64,000 bases of DNA from Sceloporus undulatus (GCF_019175285.1 NC_056526.1:121022599-121086598), one strand, 5' to 3'. Shown: positions 33,601 to 44,782, numbered from the stretch's first letter. Made by a program: numbers and translations. Notes: a model not told the origin generated them from the letters alone.

Positions 33601-36600
33601 AAATATTGCTGCATTTACTCCTTACCCAGAATAGGATCCTGTTTATTATTTATTTAATAATAAAAAAACAAAAGAAAACATACAGAGACATGAGTAACAC
33701 TCACTTGCCTTAGAAAATTTTTGCTCAGTAGAATTGAGACAGAATTTCAAAACTGAAAGAATCTGAGATGTAGCTATAAGAATCCTTTAGAAGGGAAAAA
33801 AATCTATCCGTATTCTTGCATTCATAAGGACTTGGAATTCTTTGTGAATGAAACCTCAGAGTCTTTAAAAACAATTTTTTAACATTTCCAAAATATGTCT
33901 GAGACTGTATATTCTCCATATTTTTTTCTAAACAATATTCTACTTGATCTTAGGCAAAAGGCCAAGTGATACAATGCCAGCATCATAATGAAGGCATTGG
34001 GCCCCTCTTTAAAAAGTCAGTGTACGCTTTAGAAAGGATTCAGTGCAGAACATTCTTAAGCATGTTTGCTCAAAAGTAAATCACACTGAGTGCAATAGGA
34101 CTTATCCTTTAATCACTTTAAAGTTTTACTGCCTGTTTTTGAGAAGGCACTGAATTTTAATCTTAGTACATTTTTTTCTTTCCCTGCCCACAGCCTTGCC
34201 TCTCTCTGGCATAAGCATGTTAATCACACAGGCGCTAATCAAGAAAGGTAAGCTTCTGTTACCTTTGACTGAATTTGGACATCTGCTGTTTACTAATTTT
34301 CTTCATTTTATTTAGAAACCTAATTGAAAAGATGATTAAATATAAGGGGGGGGACCAGTTCAGAACAAGAGAAGTGGAAGTGGAGAGGAAAAATATAAAT
34401 AGAATGAATAATAATGCATTTTTAAACATCAAAAGATTCAAAGAAATAGAGATTGGGCCCTGTAATTATACTGATTGGTAAGTATGTCACAAAAATGGTC
34501 AGCTACAGAAATTACTAGAAAAAATTTGGTCATTCGTTGCTCTAAAGGAATAGAAATTTGAAAAGCATTATTTTTTTGTTATCTGTTAGTGATTCTACAC
34601 TCCATAGCATATTAGGAATGGGCCTATTTATGGGCATGAGTGAGAAGCGTTTATAAAGGTAAGGGATATCATTGTTTGCAAATTAATTACCTTTTTAGTT
34701 TGCAAAAAAAGATTAAATATTCACAGATACAGAAATAATTTTTCTGGCCCTTACAACTTTTATTGGACTTTGCCAGCAGGTGTAGTTTTAGAAAAACACC
34801 TGGGCATTTTTTGGATGATTCAAAGTTTAGACCTTATTTCAAGATGTTGTAGTACTTTTTTAGGCAAGTGAAGAGTTACCTTAACAGTCTTCACACAAAG
34901 CTCTGGATCATGGCATGGAATGACCAAACTTCCTAAACTGAGGATGATGAGGATTTTGTGTCTAACAAACACAATCTCTGCTACTTAATAGGAGTGTCAT
35001 AATGTATTTTGTTCCAATCAATGTGTAGTTCATTATTTTAAATGATTACTCTCTTGTTACTCTTTGTTTTTATAGGAATTCTTACAACACATTCAAGATT
35101 TGGCTCATTACCAAAAGTTGCATGTGAGTTTTATCTTTTTGTCATTTTCAATTGTACATGATATTTCACCACTGAGAATTAGGATTGTCAGTACAGTTCA
35201 GGTATTTTGAGATGTATTTTAAATAAAGATGGACTGGATTACTGGTACTGTTTCTCACTAGGTTTAATAAAAGGTAGACGAAATTAGATAAGATTCAGAT
35301 CGAGTAGATTGAAGGTCTGGAAGGTAGATTTCTCTTTCTTTTTTATCTCTGCCCTTCACTTTTTCCCCTCTTACCACCCCCTCCCTTTTTATGTTTTCTG
35401 GCAGACCATTCTTATAGAGTCTACTAGTTCCACAAAATCTCATAGACCTTACTTGTATGCTGGTCATTTCTCTACTCTTGAGGCAATATCCACCATGATG
35501 CCACTGCCACTGTAAAAATAATTGTTAACTCTTCTTTGGGTAGGAGTGCCTAAACATAGGGGTAAACAGATACTTAATAACTATTTTCTTTAAAGCAAGT
35601 ATATTTAGCCCTTCATATCTGTGGGGGATCTGTTCCAGACACCTTGCCCGGGATAAGAAAAAATACAGGACTTCGTCCTGTTGTCCACACTAAAGCAACA
35701 CCACATGAGTGGCAGGACAAGGCTCCCTTTGCAGCTGCTGGCCTTCTACTCCTCCAAGGCACTGGCGCTTTGCTCATGAGGCAAGTCCCAGCCTCCAGAG
35801 ACCACCCCCGGGCTAGACCAGACTGGGCTGGGTGACCACCATCTGCAGCTGGGCCTCGTCAAAAGTATCCCAGGCGCCAGCTGCATCCACCAGGTAGGGC
35901 AATGGGAGACAGAGTCAGAGGTAGTAGGTGACTGGGAGTGATGACTTGACCTGCAGCTCCCACTTGCGGACTCCAGCTGGGCTAAGACAAGGAACAGAGC
36001 AGAGGCAGATCAATGGTGACCACCACTTGTTAATGTCAGTTAATTCACAGGCATGGCACTATGTACTTCCTCATCTTGAATATGATTGGAAGTCTCCACT
36101 TCTTTTAGAAAATGTTCACTCAGTTATAGCAGCTGACCATCTGGACCCAGTTCTTTTCTCACTGTCAGGCTGTTAGTTCACTGGAACCCTCAGTCTTTGT
36201 TATTTTAGCCCTAGTCTTGTAAAAGTGAGCTTCTCAAGAAGTACTTGTCATTTTCTACCAAGTATTCGGGAAAATAGTTATTTGCGAAGACGTAGCTAGT
36301 AGTTCATCTTGTTCTTTTGGAAGAGACAAGACTTTATGTTTCTTAGTTGCTGCCTGGTAATGACCCAGTTGCCTCAAATCCTTTCTGAGGTCTCTCTTTT
36401 GTTGCCATGGAGGCATGGAATAGAGAAGAAGGCTCCAGGGACTAAACAAATCATTTTTTAGTGTTTAAGTTAAACAATTGTTGCATTCTTTTTCTTACAT
36501 TTCACTTTAAACGTAACTGTATATTTTAAAAACATACCACAACATCAAACGGCTTAAATTGATGTTTGCCTTCCTTTCTAAATAAGTTGCTGGCTTATGT

Positions 36601-39600
36601 GGATACATCGGAGGGAAGATTTCCTATATGAAGACATGCCAAGAGAAGTTTAAAAAGCTAGAGAATTCCCCACTTGGAGAAGCTCTGAGGAAACATCGAC
36701 CATTTCCACATGAGTAAGAAAGTTTGTTCACTCAAAATGTTAGATTTCTTTTAAAAAGTTTACTGTCTTATGAATGCTGCTGTTCATTTTTTCCTGCTGC
36801 AGGAGCTCATTGTGCTTCGAAAAAACAGTATTGATCATGTACCATCTATGAATTTTACTATCAGCTTGAAATTTTGGAGTGTTTTAACATAGAAAATAAG
36901 ATATTTTAGACCACTGCAAAACAATCTTGCAAAGCATGCTTGCTTGTTTACTTTTTATTTTATTATGTAAGTATATTCTGAGTGTTGGGGATGGCATATA
37001 CATAAAGTTAACAGGCATTTTGTTCAGTTTCCTGTAAGTAAACTTTGATTGAGAGAGAGGGTGGTAAGTATTTGTGCTCAACTCATCCAAAGCTAAGTGT
37101 TCTGGAGGAGCCTGACCTAAAGGGGAGATAGTCAAGAAAATATTAAAGTTTCACATTGAAACTAATGGGACCTCAGACTGCTTGAATTTGGCTAGATCAT
37201 GTTCTTTGTGTATTATAAAGTGGTAAATAATAGGAAATACAATAATCAGCTTCTATTCCCCATTTAATTTATTTTAAAATAAATTCCAGCAGTTTAAAAT
37301 GAAGCAGAAGTATGGGTTTCTTATTTGGACCATGGGAAATCCAAAACACATATGTAGAAGACTCATTAATTTCTTAACATTTTCCTGTTCTTCAAGTTGG
37401 TTTTTACAAATTTACATCAGATAGGGATTTCATATACCTATTATATGTTATTTGGACTACATTCATGAATTGTATAAGAATCAGTTTTTTTCACCATCTT
37501 TATTTTAAATCTTTCTACATCTATTTGCACAGTAAAGCAAAAGTATTTAGAAACCATTATTGTAAGCAAATGATTCTGCTGCCTATTGGAATAATGTCGT
37601 TTCATCCTCTTTCCTAGGGTGTAGGAAAAGCAAATGTAAAATTTCTGCTTTCATAACCATAGTAAGGCTATATGGCAAGCCATTCCTCCTGCATCTTCCC
37701 TTGTACATACATATTTTCCCTGCTGTCTTTAATTTTGCTTAAAGTGGACAGTGACAATAAAGTTCACACTGACAGCCTAAACCCAGGCTTTAGTTTTAAG
37801 CAAGATTTGAGATGAGAATTTAAAGCTGATTAAAATAGATTCTAGTTCAGCTAATAGAACTACTGTATTAACAATAGTCATGGTGGGTTTGAAAGTGGGC
37901 ATTTGAAAGTGAATTGTGGTTAGGTTCAAGGAGGGAACTTGCCCTAGGGAGAGGATGAAAGTAATGTAAAGTCCTATTTTATGCTCCTTTGTTTTTATCC
38001 CATTTTATTTACAGTTGTTGAGACTGAAACCATTGTATACCAAACAGACATTTGAAAAAAAACAATTCCCCTTGACTTCAGGCGAAAGCTTAGTTGAGAT
38101 TCTAAACAGGAAAAGCTTCAGCAGGATGTGGGAAAGTGTGTCAGTCCTATATATTTCCTTTCAAAATAGAGTTTTCTGAGTATAAAGATACAGGCACCAT
38201 GCAGGTTAAGTACTAACTATTGTACGCAGATAAATTGAATTTTCATGCACAAAGTTCAGTTTGTGATTCATACAGCACATTCAGTTGACTGCAAGGATAG
38301 TAGTGAGAAAAAAAGTCTGAGTTGGAAGGAAGGGAACAGAATAAACTTTTCAGTTCTGTAAAATGAGCTCTAGTTAGCTTCACTAGTGCCTTGCTGTTGT
38401 CTTTTAACCTCAAAGACAGTTACAAAGCGAAGTAAAAAGTATGGGTTGGGACCACAAAGCACACACCAGAATTTGTGGTTTTGAGAGTTCCTGTACTCAG
38501 GGAACTCTTTTGAAATTGACCGTGTGTCTGCCTCTCTGTTGCAGAAGATTTTGAAGTGTATTCTGAAACACTCTTGTCAGTACACCAGGCTGCCAGAACA
38601 TCATACTCCTAATTAGGATAGAATTCCATTCAGGCCTGTTAGTCCTGTATCTCTGTGCAAGTGAAAGTCCATTTTAGATTGTGTCCAGTGCACACCCATG
38701 TTTGCAACTCTTTAGGGGAAGGTTAGGTACTTTGTCTTCCAAGGAGGGTTGTCTGTTGCCACAAGTTTATCAAATGCAAGACTTCCTGATTTCTAGAACT
38801 CCATTTGAACACCAGTCCATCAGGTTATAACTTAGCTAGATAGAACTAGAAAAAGTTCTATGTTTTAATCTCACATTGTTGTTCATTGATGCAAACAGAA
38901 AGGATTAAGAGACCAAGAAAAAAAAATAATTTGTTTGGCAATGTAACTTAGAAAGATAGGGTTGGAGTTAGCAGGATACAAACTTTTTGGCACTGCAGGC
39001 TAAGAACAGCTGGGAGTAGGGTTGCCATAGCACGCCCCCCCCCCCCCTGACCCGCCCGGGTTTGGGGGGCCCCCCCCGGTCACGGTCTGGTTTGGGCCCC
39101 CACCCGTGCCTGGTCCCCTGTTTGGGGGCCCACTCCGGCCATTGCCGCTGCCGCTAATGCGGCTGCTGCGGCGCCAACCCACCTCCTCCTCCAGCTCGCC
39201 TTCCTCGCCTCCAAGGCGAGGGCTTGAACACTGCCCAGCCCAGGCCTCAGTAGGGGCTAGTGGCAGGTGCACGCGTGCGCGCGTGCGCGCGCGCGGAAGG
39301 AAGTGGGGCAGGGAAAGCGAGGCCCCATTCCCTTCCCTGGCTTCCTCCCCTGGCGACGGAGAAAGCCAGGCAGAGGTTTGGGGCTTCGCTTCAGCGAGGC
39401 CCCACTCCCTTCCCTGGCTTCTTCCGTCGCCGGCGGAGAAAGCCAGGCAGGGGAAAGTGCCTTTCCTCTTTCTCCTACTCCTTCTGCCTCCTCTCCTCCT
39501 CCTTTTCTTCCTCCCCTTCTTCCTCTTCTTCTTCCTCCTCCTCTTCTTCTCCATCTCTTCTCCTCCTCCTCCTCCTCCTCCTCTTCCCCTCTTCCTTCCC

Positions 39601-42600
39601 TTCTTCTTCCTCTCTACTTCCTCTTCTTCTTCCTCCTCTTCTTCTTCTCCTCTTCCTCCCCTTCTTCTTCATCTTTTTCCTCCTCCTCTTCTTCCTCCTC
39701 TGCTCCTTCCTCCCCTTCTTCCTCCTTTTCCTCCCCTTCTTCTTCATCTTCCTCCTCCTCCTCTTCTTCTCCTCCTCCTCTTCTTCCCCTCTTCCTCCCC
39801 TTCTTCTTCCTCTCTACTTCCTCCTCCTTCTTCTCCTCTTCCTCCTCCTCTGCCTTTTCCACTCTTCCTCCTCTTCAGTGCCCAAATGTGCTGTTTGGAA
39901 TGGGGGGAGGCAGGTTGGCCAGAAAGGGAAGTCCATTTCTGCCATCTGCCTAGGAACAATGTCCAAATGTCCTCCATTTTGATCATGCCTAAGAAACATG
40001 CATTTATATTAACACTTTTTTAAAAAGCATCATTTTTTGCGTGTCCTCCATTTTTACAAAATATGCCCTACATTTGAAATTTTTGTCCTACTTTTGTCCT
40101 ACATTTGTCCCAGTTTCGAGGTCCAGAATTATGGCAACCCTAGCTGGGAGGGAAATGAGAATCAAATCTGGTTTGCAGTTCATGTTGGAATATGCTTGTA
40201 CAGTGCTATATTTGAATAATCAAGACAATGAAAAGGTAACCCAAAATCTGTCCTAAGACATTTGTGCATCCTTCACGAACAGAGTAGTTATGGAGAACAC
40301 TGAAGATCTGCCACTGAGTAGCTGAAAATCTTTCTGAGTGACACAAGCACCAAGCTTTGAAAAGCTCATCAGATACTGTTGGCATACTTATTTTCTATCA
40401 TGTCTTTTCCAGACATTAAGAACACAATTGTACTATTTTAAAATGAAAGCTGAGATTTCCAGAATACTATATATTTGCCCAGGGTAGCCGTAGAAGAGAT
40501 ACATCCCTGCTCATGGCCAGACACCGGTCTAATCTGCACTGCAGAAATAATGCAGTTTGATACTGCTTTAACTGCCATGGCTCAGAGCTGTGGCATTCTG
40601 GGATTTGTAATTTGTTGTGGCACCAGAACTCTCTAAGAGAGAAGGCTCCCAGGAAACATTTCACAAAACTATAAATCGCAGAATTCCATAGCATTGAGCC
40701 ATGGCAGTTAAAGTGGTATCAGACTGCATTATTTCTGCAGTACCAATTAGACCATAGTCAGGAAAAGGAGTTTTTACATTTTCTATACTTAAAAGTTTAG
40801 CATGTTTGTGCAGAACAGATTCCATAGTAGTGAGCTATTTACACTGAATGAAAATAAGACAGGGCATGGGCTTATGTACTGATCTAGGATTGTCCTTGGA
40901 TAACAGAGGCTTGGAAAAATAGAGGCCTGGACTGGTTGTGTGTACAGAAGTGAGAAAAATCTGAATCCTTATTCTTCTCTGTTACATATAGATATAGATA
41001 TTGACATCTTGTGAGCTGGAACTCAGATTATTTATTTGCTTCTATCAATGTGTGTATGTGTGGCAAGTGGTTCCTATCTAGTTTCTAACATTTAGAAGTA
41101 CTTCACTGTTGAATGGAAGGTAGCTATTGTGGGTTTTCATATTTCCAGGAGCATGGAATAGTGTGGGAAGCCTCAGGTCACATGAAGGACACTTGTCACT
41201 AAAACAAAGCTTATGGCCTGAATTCTATGGTTAGTAACAACTAGATTAGACCCATTGAATCTTATGGGATTTACCTAAGTGTTAACTAGTCAACAGCTAA
41301 TTCAATGGGTCTTCTGTAACTGGAAGTACCAACAGGGTTCAGTCCTGTGACTTGAGTGCTAACTAAACTATACAAATATCTTAGATTTCTACCCAGATCT
41401 ACTTTGGGACTTCAGATTGATGGCAACACGTATATCCATATCTATATGTAACAGAGAAGAATGAGGATTCAGATTTTTCTGTCTGCTATAGTTGTTTAGC
41501 ATATTATCGTTTGTCCCAAGTATTACAGACTTGAGTGGCTTGATAGGAAATACATTTAATGCATTATACACATACCTTGAAAAATGGGAAGATTTTTTAA
41601 AAATGCATTTCTGATAACTGTTGCATTTCTCTTCAGGTATAATTCTCAACAACCAGGATTTCCAAAAGTGCCTTCACCTTTTGAAAGTGCTCCAGCAGCA
41701 GAATCATTAGAGTCTTCAAAATATGCTTCAAAGTATGCTGTTGATAATTATGGATCAATAGACTTTCGCTCTAATTATGAACCTGTCCCATTTAGTTCTT
41801 CTATGAATGAATCCTCACCTACTGGAATAACAGATAGTTCCCCTCAAGGTATGATCTGTCTTGAATTTTATAATGCATTTCCTGTCAAAAATGAAAAACA
41901 TATTGTTCATTTCACTGATAGATGTGAACTTTTTCAGTTTTAAAATGGTGACATTAGGATGTATATTAGGGATATGATATGTGTGTTTTGTGAATGTCCC
42001 TGTTCAGTTGATTCAGTCAGTGTAGTCAGATTTGCAGGGGAGGACTGGCAGGCACAAGGAGGATATTCCTGCCAGTTCTCCCTGGAGATTTTCTTGTAGC
42101 ATTTATCTGCTACAGTTAGTCATCTTTATGATGTTGGACTTTTGCTGATGGTATACACTTGGAAAAGACCAGGGGAGAATTGGTGGGTGGAAGGAATCAT
42201 ACACTCTGTACTATCTGGTGGATTCTGCCCTGCAAATTCAAGGAATTGCCATAACCTGACATGTGACTTGAAGGTCTGTACACACAGACAACCATTTGCA
42301 TAGAAATTGTAGTGGCAGCATCCATGAAGAAGTGTGCTGGAGGCTGCTTATGAACGGTCTCTTCACCTTTCGATAATACACAGCAACACTTTCATTGTTT
42401 ACAGGATGAAGATGACATTTGTCTATACAAACAGAAATAGCTAAATTCAACCTGAATTTAACCTGTATATTCCATTTACAGATATGTATAAAAACTACAT
42501 TGACATTTCACCTACCTTATGGCTCATCTCACAGTGTAGTGCACTGAGGAGCAGATCCCTGAACTTAGAGCAGTGTTGAAATGTATGGCCTATAGGGAGC

Positions 42601-43958
42601 ATCTAAAACAAAGGCAAGCAGGCATACTGTTTAAACCTGCATTAATTGTAATTTCAGTTACTTTTAACTCTAGGGCACCAGTTCCCAACCTGAACTCCAT
42701 GGAGCCCTTAGGGTTCCGCGAATCAAAAATGTTGGGAACTGCTACTCTAGAGAAATCTGTTTTGAAACCAGTTGAAGTCAGCTACTCACAAATAAAATAT
42801 TCCCATAATCCATTTGTGTGTAATGTTATTCATTCCACTGCTCCTTTCTCTCTCTTTTGTATTTATTTCTTTTGTTGCCTAAGAACCTACACCACCAATG
42901 GAAGAAGGTCCAAAAAGAAGAGGAATTACATATGATGAACTAAGGAGCAGAAACAGAGAAGTGTATGAGGCAGGAATAACGCAGAGGTCAGATGTTCCAT
43001 CAAAGTCATCACAGGAAATACCATTAAAGAAAGAAGGTAAATTGTTAAATAGCTGAAATATTTGGTAATAACATCTGCACTGGTTGTGTCAAGGACATGG
43101 GAGTTTCATGTTTAATCTTGCCATTCCACTGGCGACTCACAGCATTGTAAGGAGTAAACAAGAAACAGTGTTCTTTTTAGAACTCATTTTATGTTCATTT
43201 CCTTTCAGTGGTATGGCCTGATTTATCACTGGGTACCATTCATATAGGTTCAGCTAAATGAACCCAAATGCCCCCTTCAGTTATTTGGACCTGAATAAAT
43301 CAGCACAGTAAATTGGTCCAGATCAGGTGTTTGGAAACAGCCAACTTTTTGAGGGGTTGTTTTTAATTAACCTTTGAATTCATAGCAGAACTCTGAAGGA
43401 TGTGCCATTGTTTTCTTCTGTTTACCATTGTACTGGAAGGAAACTGTACTTGGCACCAAATGTGAAACTGTGCTTCTCTGATTATAAAAAGTCCTGTACA
43501 AAAAAACAAAGACTGATATGAGCTAGGAAGTCATACTACCTTTCATTTAATAGAAATGGTATCTGTGACAACAAAAATCTGAATAAGAGTTTATTCTGTC
43601 GTTCAGTGTGCTTGCCAAGTCAGTTTCTGAATTTTGAAGCACTGTATTTTCATACAGCAAAGGTATTGTGTGGAATAATACATATCTACAAAATAAGCCA
43701 CAAGCAATACCGTGTCCTTCTTTTGAGAAAGGAAATTCACTAGTGAACTGGGGGTTGCAGCAGTGAAAGCAGTATAGCAGGTTATACTGTTATGACAATC
43801 AAAGTTAGCAAGTCCAGTGCTGAGTCAGATAGTAATCTACTGGCAAGCAGTTCATCCTGTTTCTAACATGCACATAGTTCATAAGTCCTTTTGTGCATTA
43901 CTGTCTGTTTTCTTTTGTAGGTAAAGTCAATAAGTACGGAGACACTTGGGAAGAGTGA
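30676..43958 (+). CDS. OCIAD1: OCIA domain-containing protein 1, complete gene model (8 coding exons)
   Basis: Exons: 30676-30696, 32951-33035, 34194-34247, 35076-35123, 36587-36713, 41637-41848, 42884-43036, 43921-43958. All joins keep frame and use GT-AG sites. The model gives 245 codons, the same length as human OCIAD1. The OCIA domain covers about residues 14-100: YIPTEDEKRVFRECNEESF, then hydrophobic segment 1 (37-54, SLPLSGISMLITQALIKKG), then segment 2 (68-83) with a GxxxG at 75-79, then YMKTCQEKFKKLENSPLGEA. The tail is hydrophilic and ends KVNKYGDTWEE, as in mammals. In vertebrates OCIAD1 is an inner-mitochondrial-membrane and endosomal protein that binds prohibitins and supports complex III assembly; its fly relative Asrij acts in blood-cell maintenance through JAK/STAT signalling. 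Identity is certain. Only the N-terminal exon is inferred. Confidence 0.93.
30769..30938. mobile_element. Palindromic MITE A in OCIAD1 intron 1
   Basis: AGCTGCATCCGCACTGGAG to GGGTTATTTCTGCAGGACC. It lies 73 bases after the exon 1 donor. The inner arms are shortened. Confidence 0.8.
31045..31440 (+). repeat. (AAT/GAT)n microsatellite followed by LINE 3'-tail type repeat
   Basis: AATAATAATGATGATGATAAT leads into TTTTATTTATGTCCCACC and GGATCAAGGCAGGTTGC, typical squamate LINE-tail wording. The right limit is uncertain. Confidence 0.5.
31441..32176. other. OCIAD1 intron 1, unassigned
   Basis: Includes a 72-codon plus-strand frame (31500-31718) containing NLEAYLQRLDKTRHERS. It reads like protein, but I do not recognise it and it has no splice partner. 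Confidence 0.35.
32177..32500 (-). mobile_element. BovB (RTE-type) LINE 3' end, in OCIAD1 intron 1
   Basis: The reverse complement encodes pieces of the same C-terminal region as 16840-17090 (the LSLEARIPRLRWPFFGHNMR type). The non-coding 3' end (AACTGCCTTCAAGTCAACTT on +) lies at the left. Frames are broken. Confidence 0.8.
32501..32950. other. OCIAD1 intron 1, end
   Basis: No repeat recognised. The acceptor region before exon 2 is ATTCTCTGTTTTGATGAAAG, with an ordinary but not strong pyrimidine tract. Confidence 0.5.
32951..33035 (+). CDS. OCIAD1: OCIAD1 exon 2
   Basis: 85 nt, phase 0 to 1. Encodes TYIPTEDEKRVFRECNEESF followed by WYR; human has YIPTEEERRVFAECNDESFW. The donor is AGAT|GTAAGT. 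Confidence 0.93.
33036..34193. other. OCIAD1 intron 2
   Basis: AT-rich with no firm repeat. The frame at 33396-33713 has no recognised similarity. Confidence 0.6.
34194..34247 (+). CDS. OCIAD1: OCIAD1 exon 3
   Basis: 54 nt, phase 1 to 1, acceptor CCTGCCCACAG and donor AAAG|GTAAGC. Encodes hydrophobic segment 1 (LPLSGISMLITQALIKKG). Same length and phase as the OCIAD2 exon at 54887-54940. Confidence 0.95.
34248..35075. other. OCIAD1 intron 3
   Basis: AT-rich, nothing recognised apart from the acceptor TTTGTTTTTATAG. Confidence 0.6.
35076..35123 (+). CDS. OCIAD1: OCIAD1 exon 4
   Basis: 48 nt, phase 1 to 1. Encodes ILTTHSRFGSLPKVA between the two hydrophobic segments; human has ILSSHPKYGSLPKL. 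The donor is GCAT|GTGAGT. Confidence 0.95.
35610..36040. repeat. GC-richer insert in OCIAD1 intron 4
   Basis: Opens with pogo-MITE-like wording (AGCCCTTCATATCTGTGGGG), followed by about 350 bases that are GC-richer than the flanks (CCACCCCCGGGCTAGACCAG). No matching right end was located. Possibly a MITE carrying foreign sequence. Confidence 0.4.
36587..36713 (+). CDS. OCIAD1: OCIAD1 exon 5
   Basis: 127 nt, phase 1 to 0 (two bases carried over). Encodes AGLCGYIGGKISYMKTCQEK followed by FKKLENSPLGEALRKHRPF. This is the best conserved part of the protein: the second hydrophobic segment with GxxxG, then the basic YxKTCQEKFKKLE stretch. Confidence 0.96.
36714..39014. other. OCIAD1 intron 5, left part
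   Basis: AT-rich intron of 2.3 kb with no firm repeat or hidden exon. Confidence 0.5.
39018..40141 (-). mobile_element. Expanded hAT-type non-autonomous element in OCIAD1 intron 5
   Basis: The ends TAGGGTTGCCATA and TATGGCAACCCTA are inverse and flanked by a perfect GCTGGGAG duplication (left just before TAGGG, right just after CCCTA), the 8-bp size used by hAT elements. The right 270 bases (39870-40141) match the MITE family at 61824-62047. The left 850 bases are extra: a CpG-rich block with a Z-DNA-like alternating tract at 39266-39297, an internal direct repeat (about 39317 and 39394), and a 400-base polypyrimidine run. The long frames here are low-complexity artefacts and no transposase is present. 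Confidence 0.85.
39465..39875 (+). repeat. Polypyrimidine (CTT/CCT)n tract
   Basis: About 400 bases almost purely C and T, made of CTTCCTCCT-type units. It gives Ser/Pro/Leu-rich frames on + and Lys/Glu/Arg-rich frames on -, none of which is a gene. A mirror-repeat tract like this may form triplex DNA. Confidence 0.95.
40142..40525. other. OCIAD1 intron 5, between elements
   Basis: Nothing recognised. Confidence 0.45.
40526..40753. mobile_element. Palindromic MITE A in OCIAD1 intron 5
   Basis: GGTCTAATCTGCACTGCAG to CAGTACCAATTAGACC. The arms are TTTGATACTGCTTTAACTGC and GGCAGTTAAAGTGGTATCAG. Confidence 0.9.
40953..41477. repeat. Long-spaced inverted repeat in OCIAD1 intron 5
   Basis: About 45 bases at 40955-41000 (AAAATCTGAATCCTTATTCT onward) recur inverted at 41431-41477 with only about two differences. 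The spacer of about 430 bases is not palindromic. It could be the ends of an unrecognised element. Confidence 0.7.
41637..41848 (+). CDS. OCIAD1: OCIAD1 exon 6
   Basis: 212 nt. Encodes the hydrophilic tail: YNSQQPGFPKVPSPFESAP, then SNYEPVPFSSSMNESSPTG. The EPVPFSSSMNES...TGITD motif matches mammals (EPIPFSSSMNESAPTGITD). Rich in Ser, Tyr and Pro with no membrane segment. Confidence 0.95.
41849..42883. other. OCIAD1 intron 6
   Basis: Mostly unassigned. At 42672-42751 there is a short MITE remnant (ACCAGTTCCCAACCTG against GTTGGGAACTGC). Confidence 0.55.
42884..43036 (+). CDS. OCIAD1: OCIAD1 exon 7
   Basis: 153 nt. Encodes MEEGPKRRGITYDELRSRNR followed by EVYEAGITQRSD. Human has ESPKRKNITYEELRNKNRESYE. 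A charged helical stretch. Confidence 0.95.
43921..43958 (+). CDS. OCIAD1: OCIAD1 exon 8, coding part and stop
   Basis: Acceptor TTTTCTTTTGTAG. Encodes KVNKYGDTWEE and TGA at 43956-43958, matching the conserved vertebrate C-terminus KVNKYGDTWDE. Confidence 0.95.
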
Positions 43959-44095
43959 AAATCTTTGCGCCTTCTTAAGACATTTCTTCAATCAACTAAT
44001 TCACCTTCCTTATCAGGATGAATTAAATATCAAAATTTTCTGTTTTTTGTGGAATGCAAATGTATGACAATAAAAGATATAGGCCTGCCTATTTC
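43959..44095 (+). terminator. OCIAD1: OCIAD1 3' UTR with poly(A) signal
   Basis: AATAAA at 44069-44074, 111 bases after the stop. The likely cleavage site is 10-25 bases later. This gives a very short 3' UTR; a more distal alternative signal cannot be excluded. Confidence 0.7.
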
Positions 44096-44390
44096 ACTTG
44101 GCAAAGTGAGTTGGTATTGGATTGTTAGGCTAAAACTGTTTAATTTTCAAGAAACAAATTAATTTAAAAAGCAACAACCACCCACAAGTTTGTTTTAAGG
44201 CTGAACAGTGACTAACAAGAAGGAAAGTGGGTAACAAGCATTCACGGAAGGAAGCAGTTAACATTTCAATCTGTTTATGATTTAATTGAAAATAACTACT
44301 TCTGAAAGGAGAGTCACAAAATTTTAAATCTACCATCCCCTTCTTTCTAAAGTGTAACATAACGTAGGAAAACAAAAGAGAGAGAAAGTA

Positions 44391-44643
44391 CAGTGGTACC
44401 CCGGGATACGAATGCGCCGCCTTACGAAATTTCCGGGTTACGAAAAAAATCCATTGAAAAAAACTGTTCCGGGTTACGAAGGTTATTTCGGGTTACGAAA
44501 AAAATTTTGGTGCTTTTCGGCGCTTTTTTGCACAAAATCGCGGCTTTCGCTATTAGCGCCTATGGCTTTTTCGGCTTACGAAGATTTTCGGGTTACGAAC
44601 GCGGCGGCGGAACGAATTAAATTCGTAACCCGGGGTACCACTG
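44391..44643. mobile_element. Tc1/mariner-type MITE, CAGTGGTACC ends (copy 1)
   Basis: Starts CAGTGGTACCCCGGGATACG and ends with CGGGGTACCACTG, with TA on both sides (44389-44390 and 44644-44645). It has many CpG sites and a repeated CGGGTTACGAA motif. It lies about 300 bases after the OCIAD1 poly(A) signal. Other copies are at 56869 and 59945. Confidence 0.9.
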
Positions 44644-44782
44644 TAATGTGAACAGTAAGAACAAGGGCTGTAGTTTGACTTGAAAAGTCTTAGTTGATTT
44701 TATCATAGGAGTGTGTGCTACTGAGTGAATCTGACATTTAAATTTGGAGATGAATAAAAGCAGTCTTTCTGAAATGACAAAG

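Noticed and set aside
39106-40023. Reading frames of 228-305 codons on + and Lys/Glu-rich frames on -
   Set aside because: They run through a C/T-only repeat and a CpG-rich block inside a transposon. Low-complexity peptides in all three frames show this is composition, not a gene.
44393-44651. Repeated peptide MRRLTKFPGYEK at three places (44.4, 56.9 and 60.0 kb)
   Set aside because: The frames lie wholly inside three copies of the Tc1-type MITE. Identical peptides reflect identical repeats.
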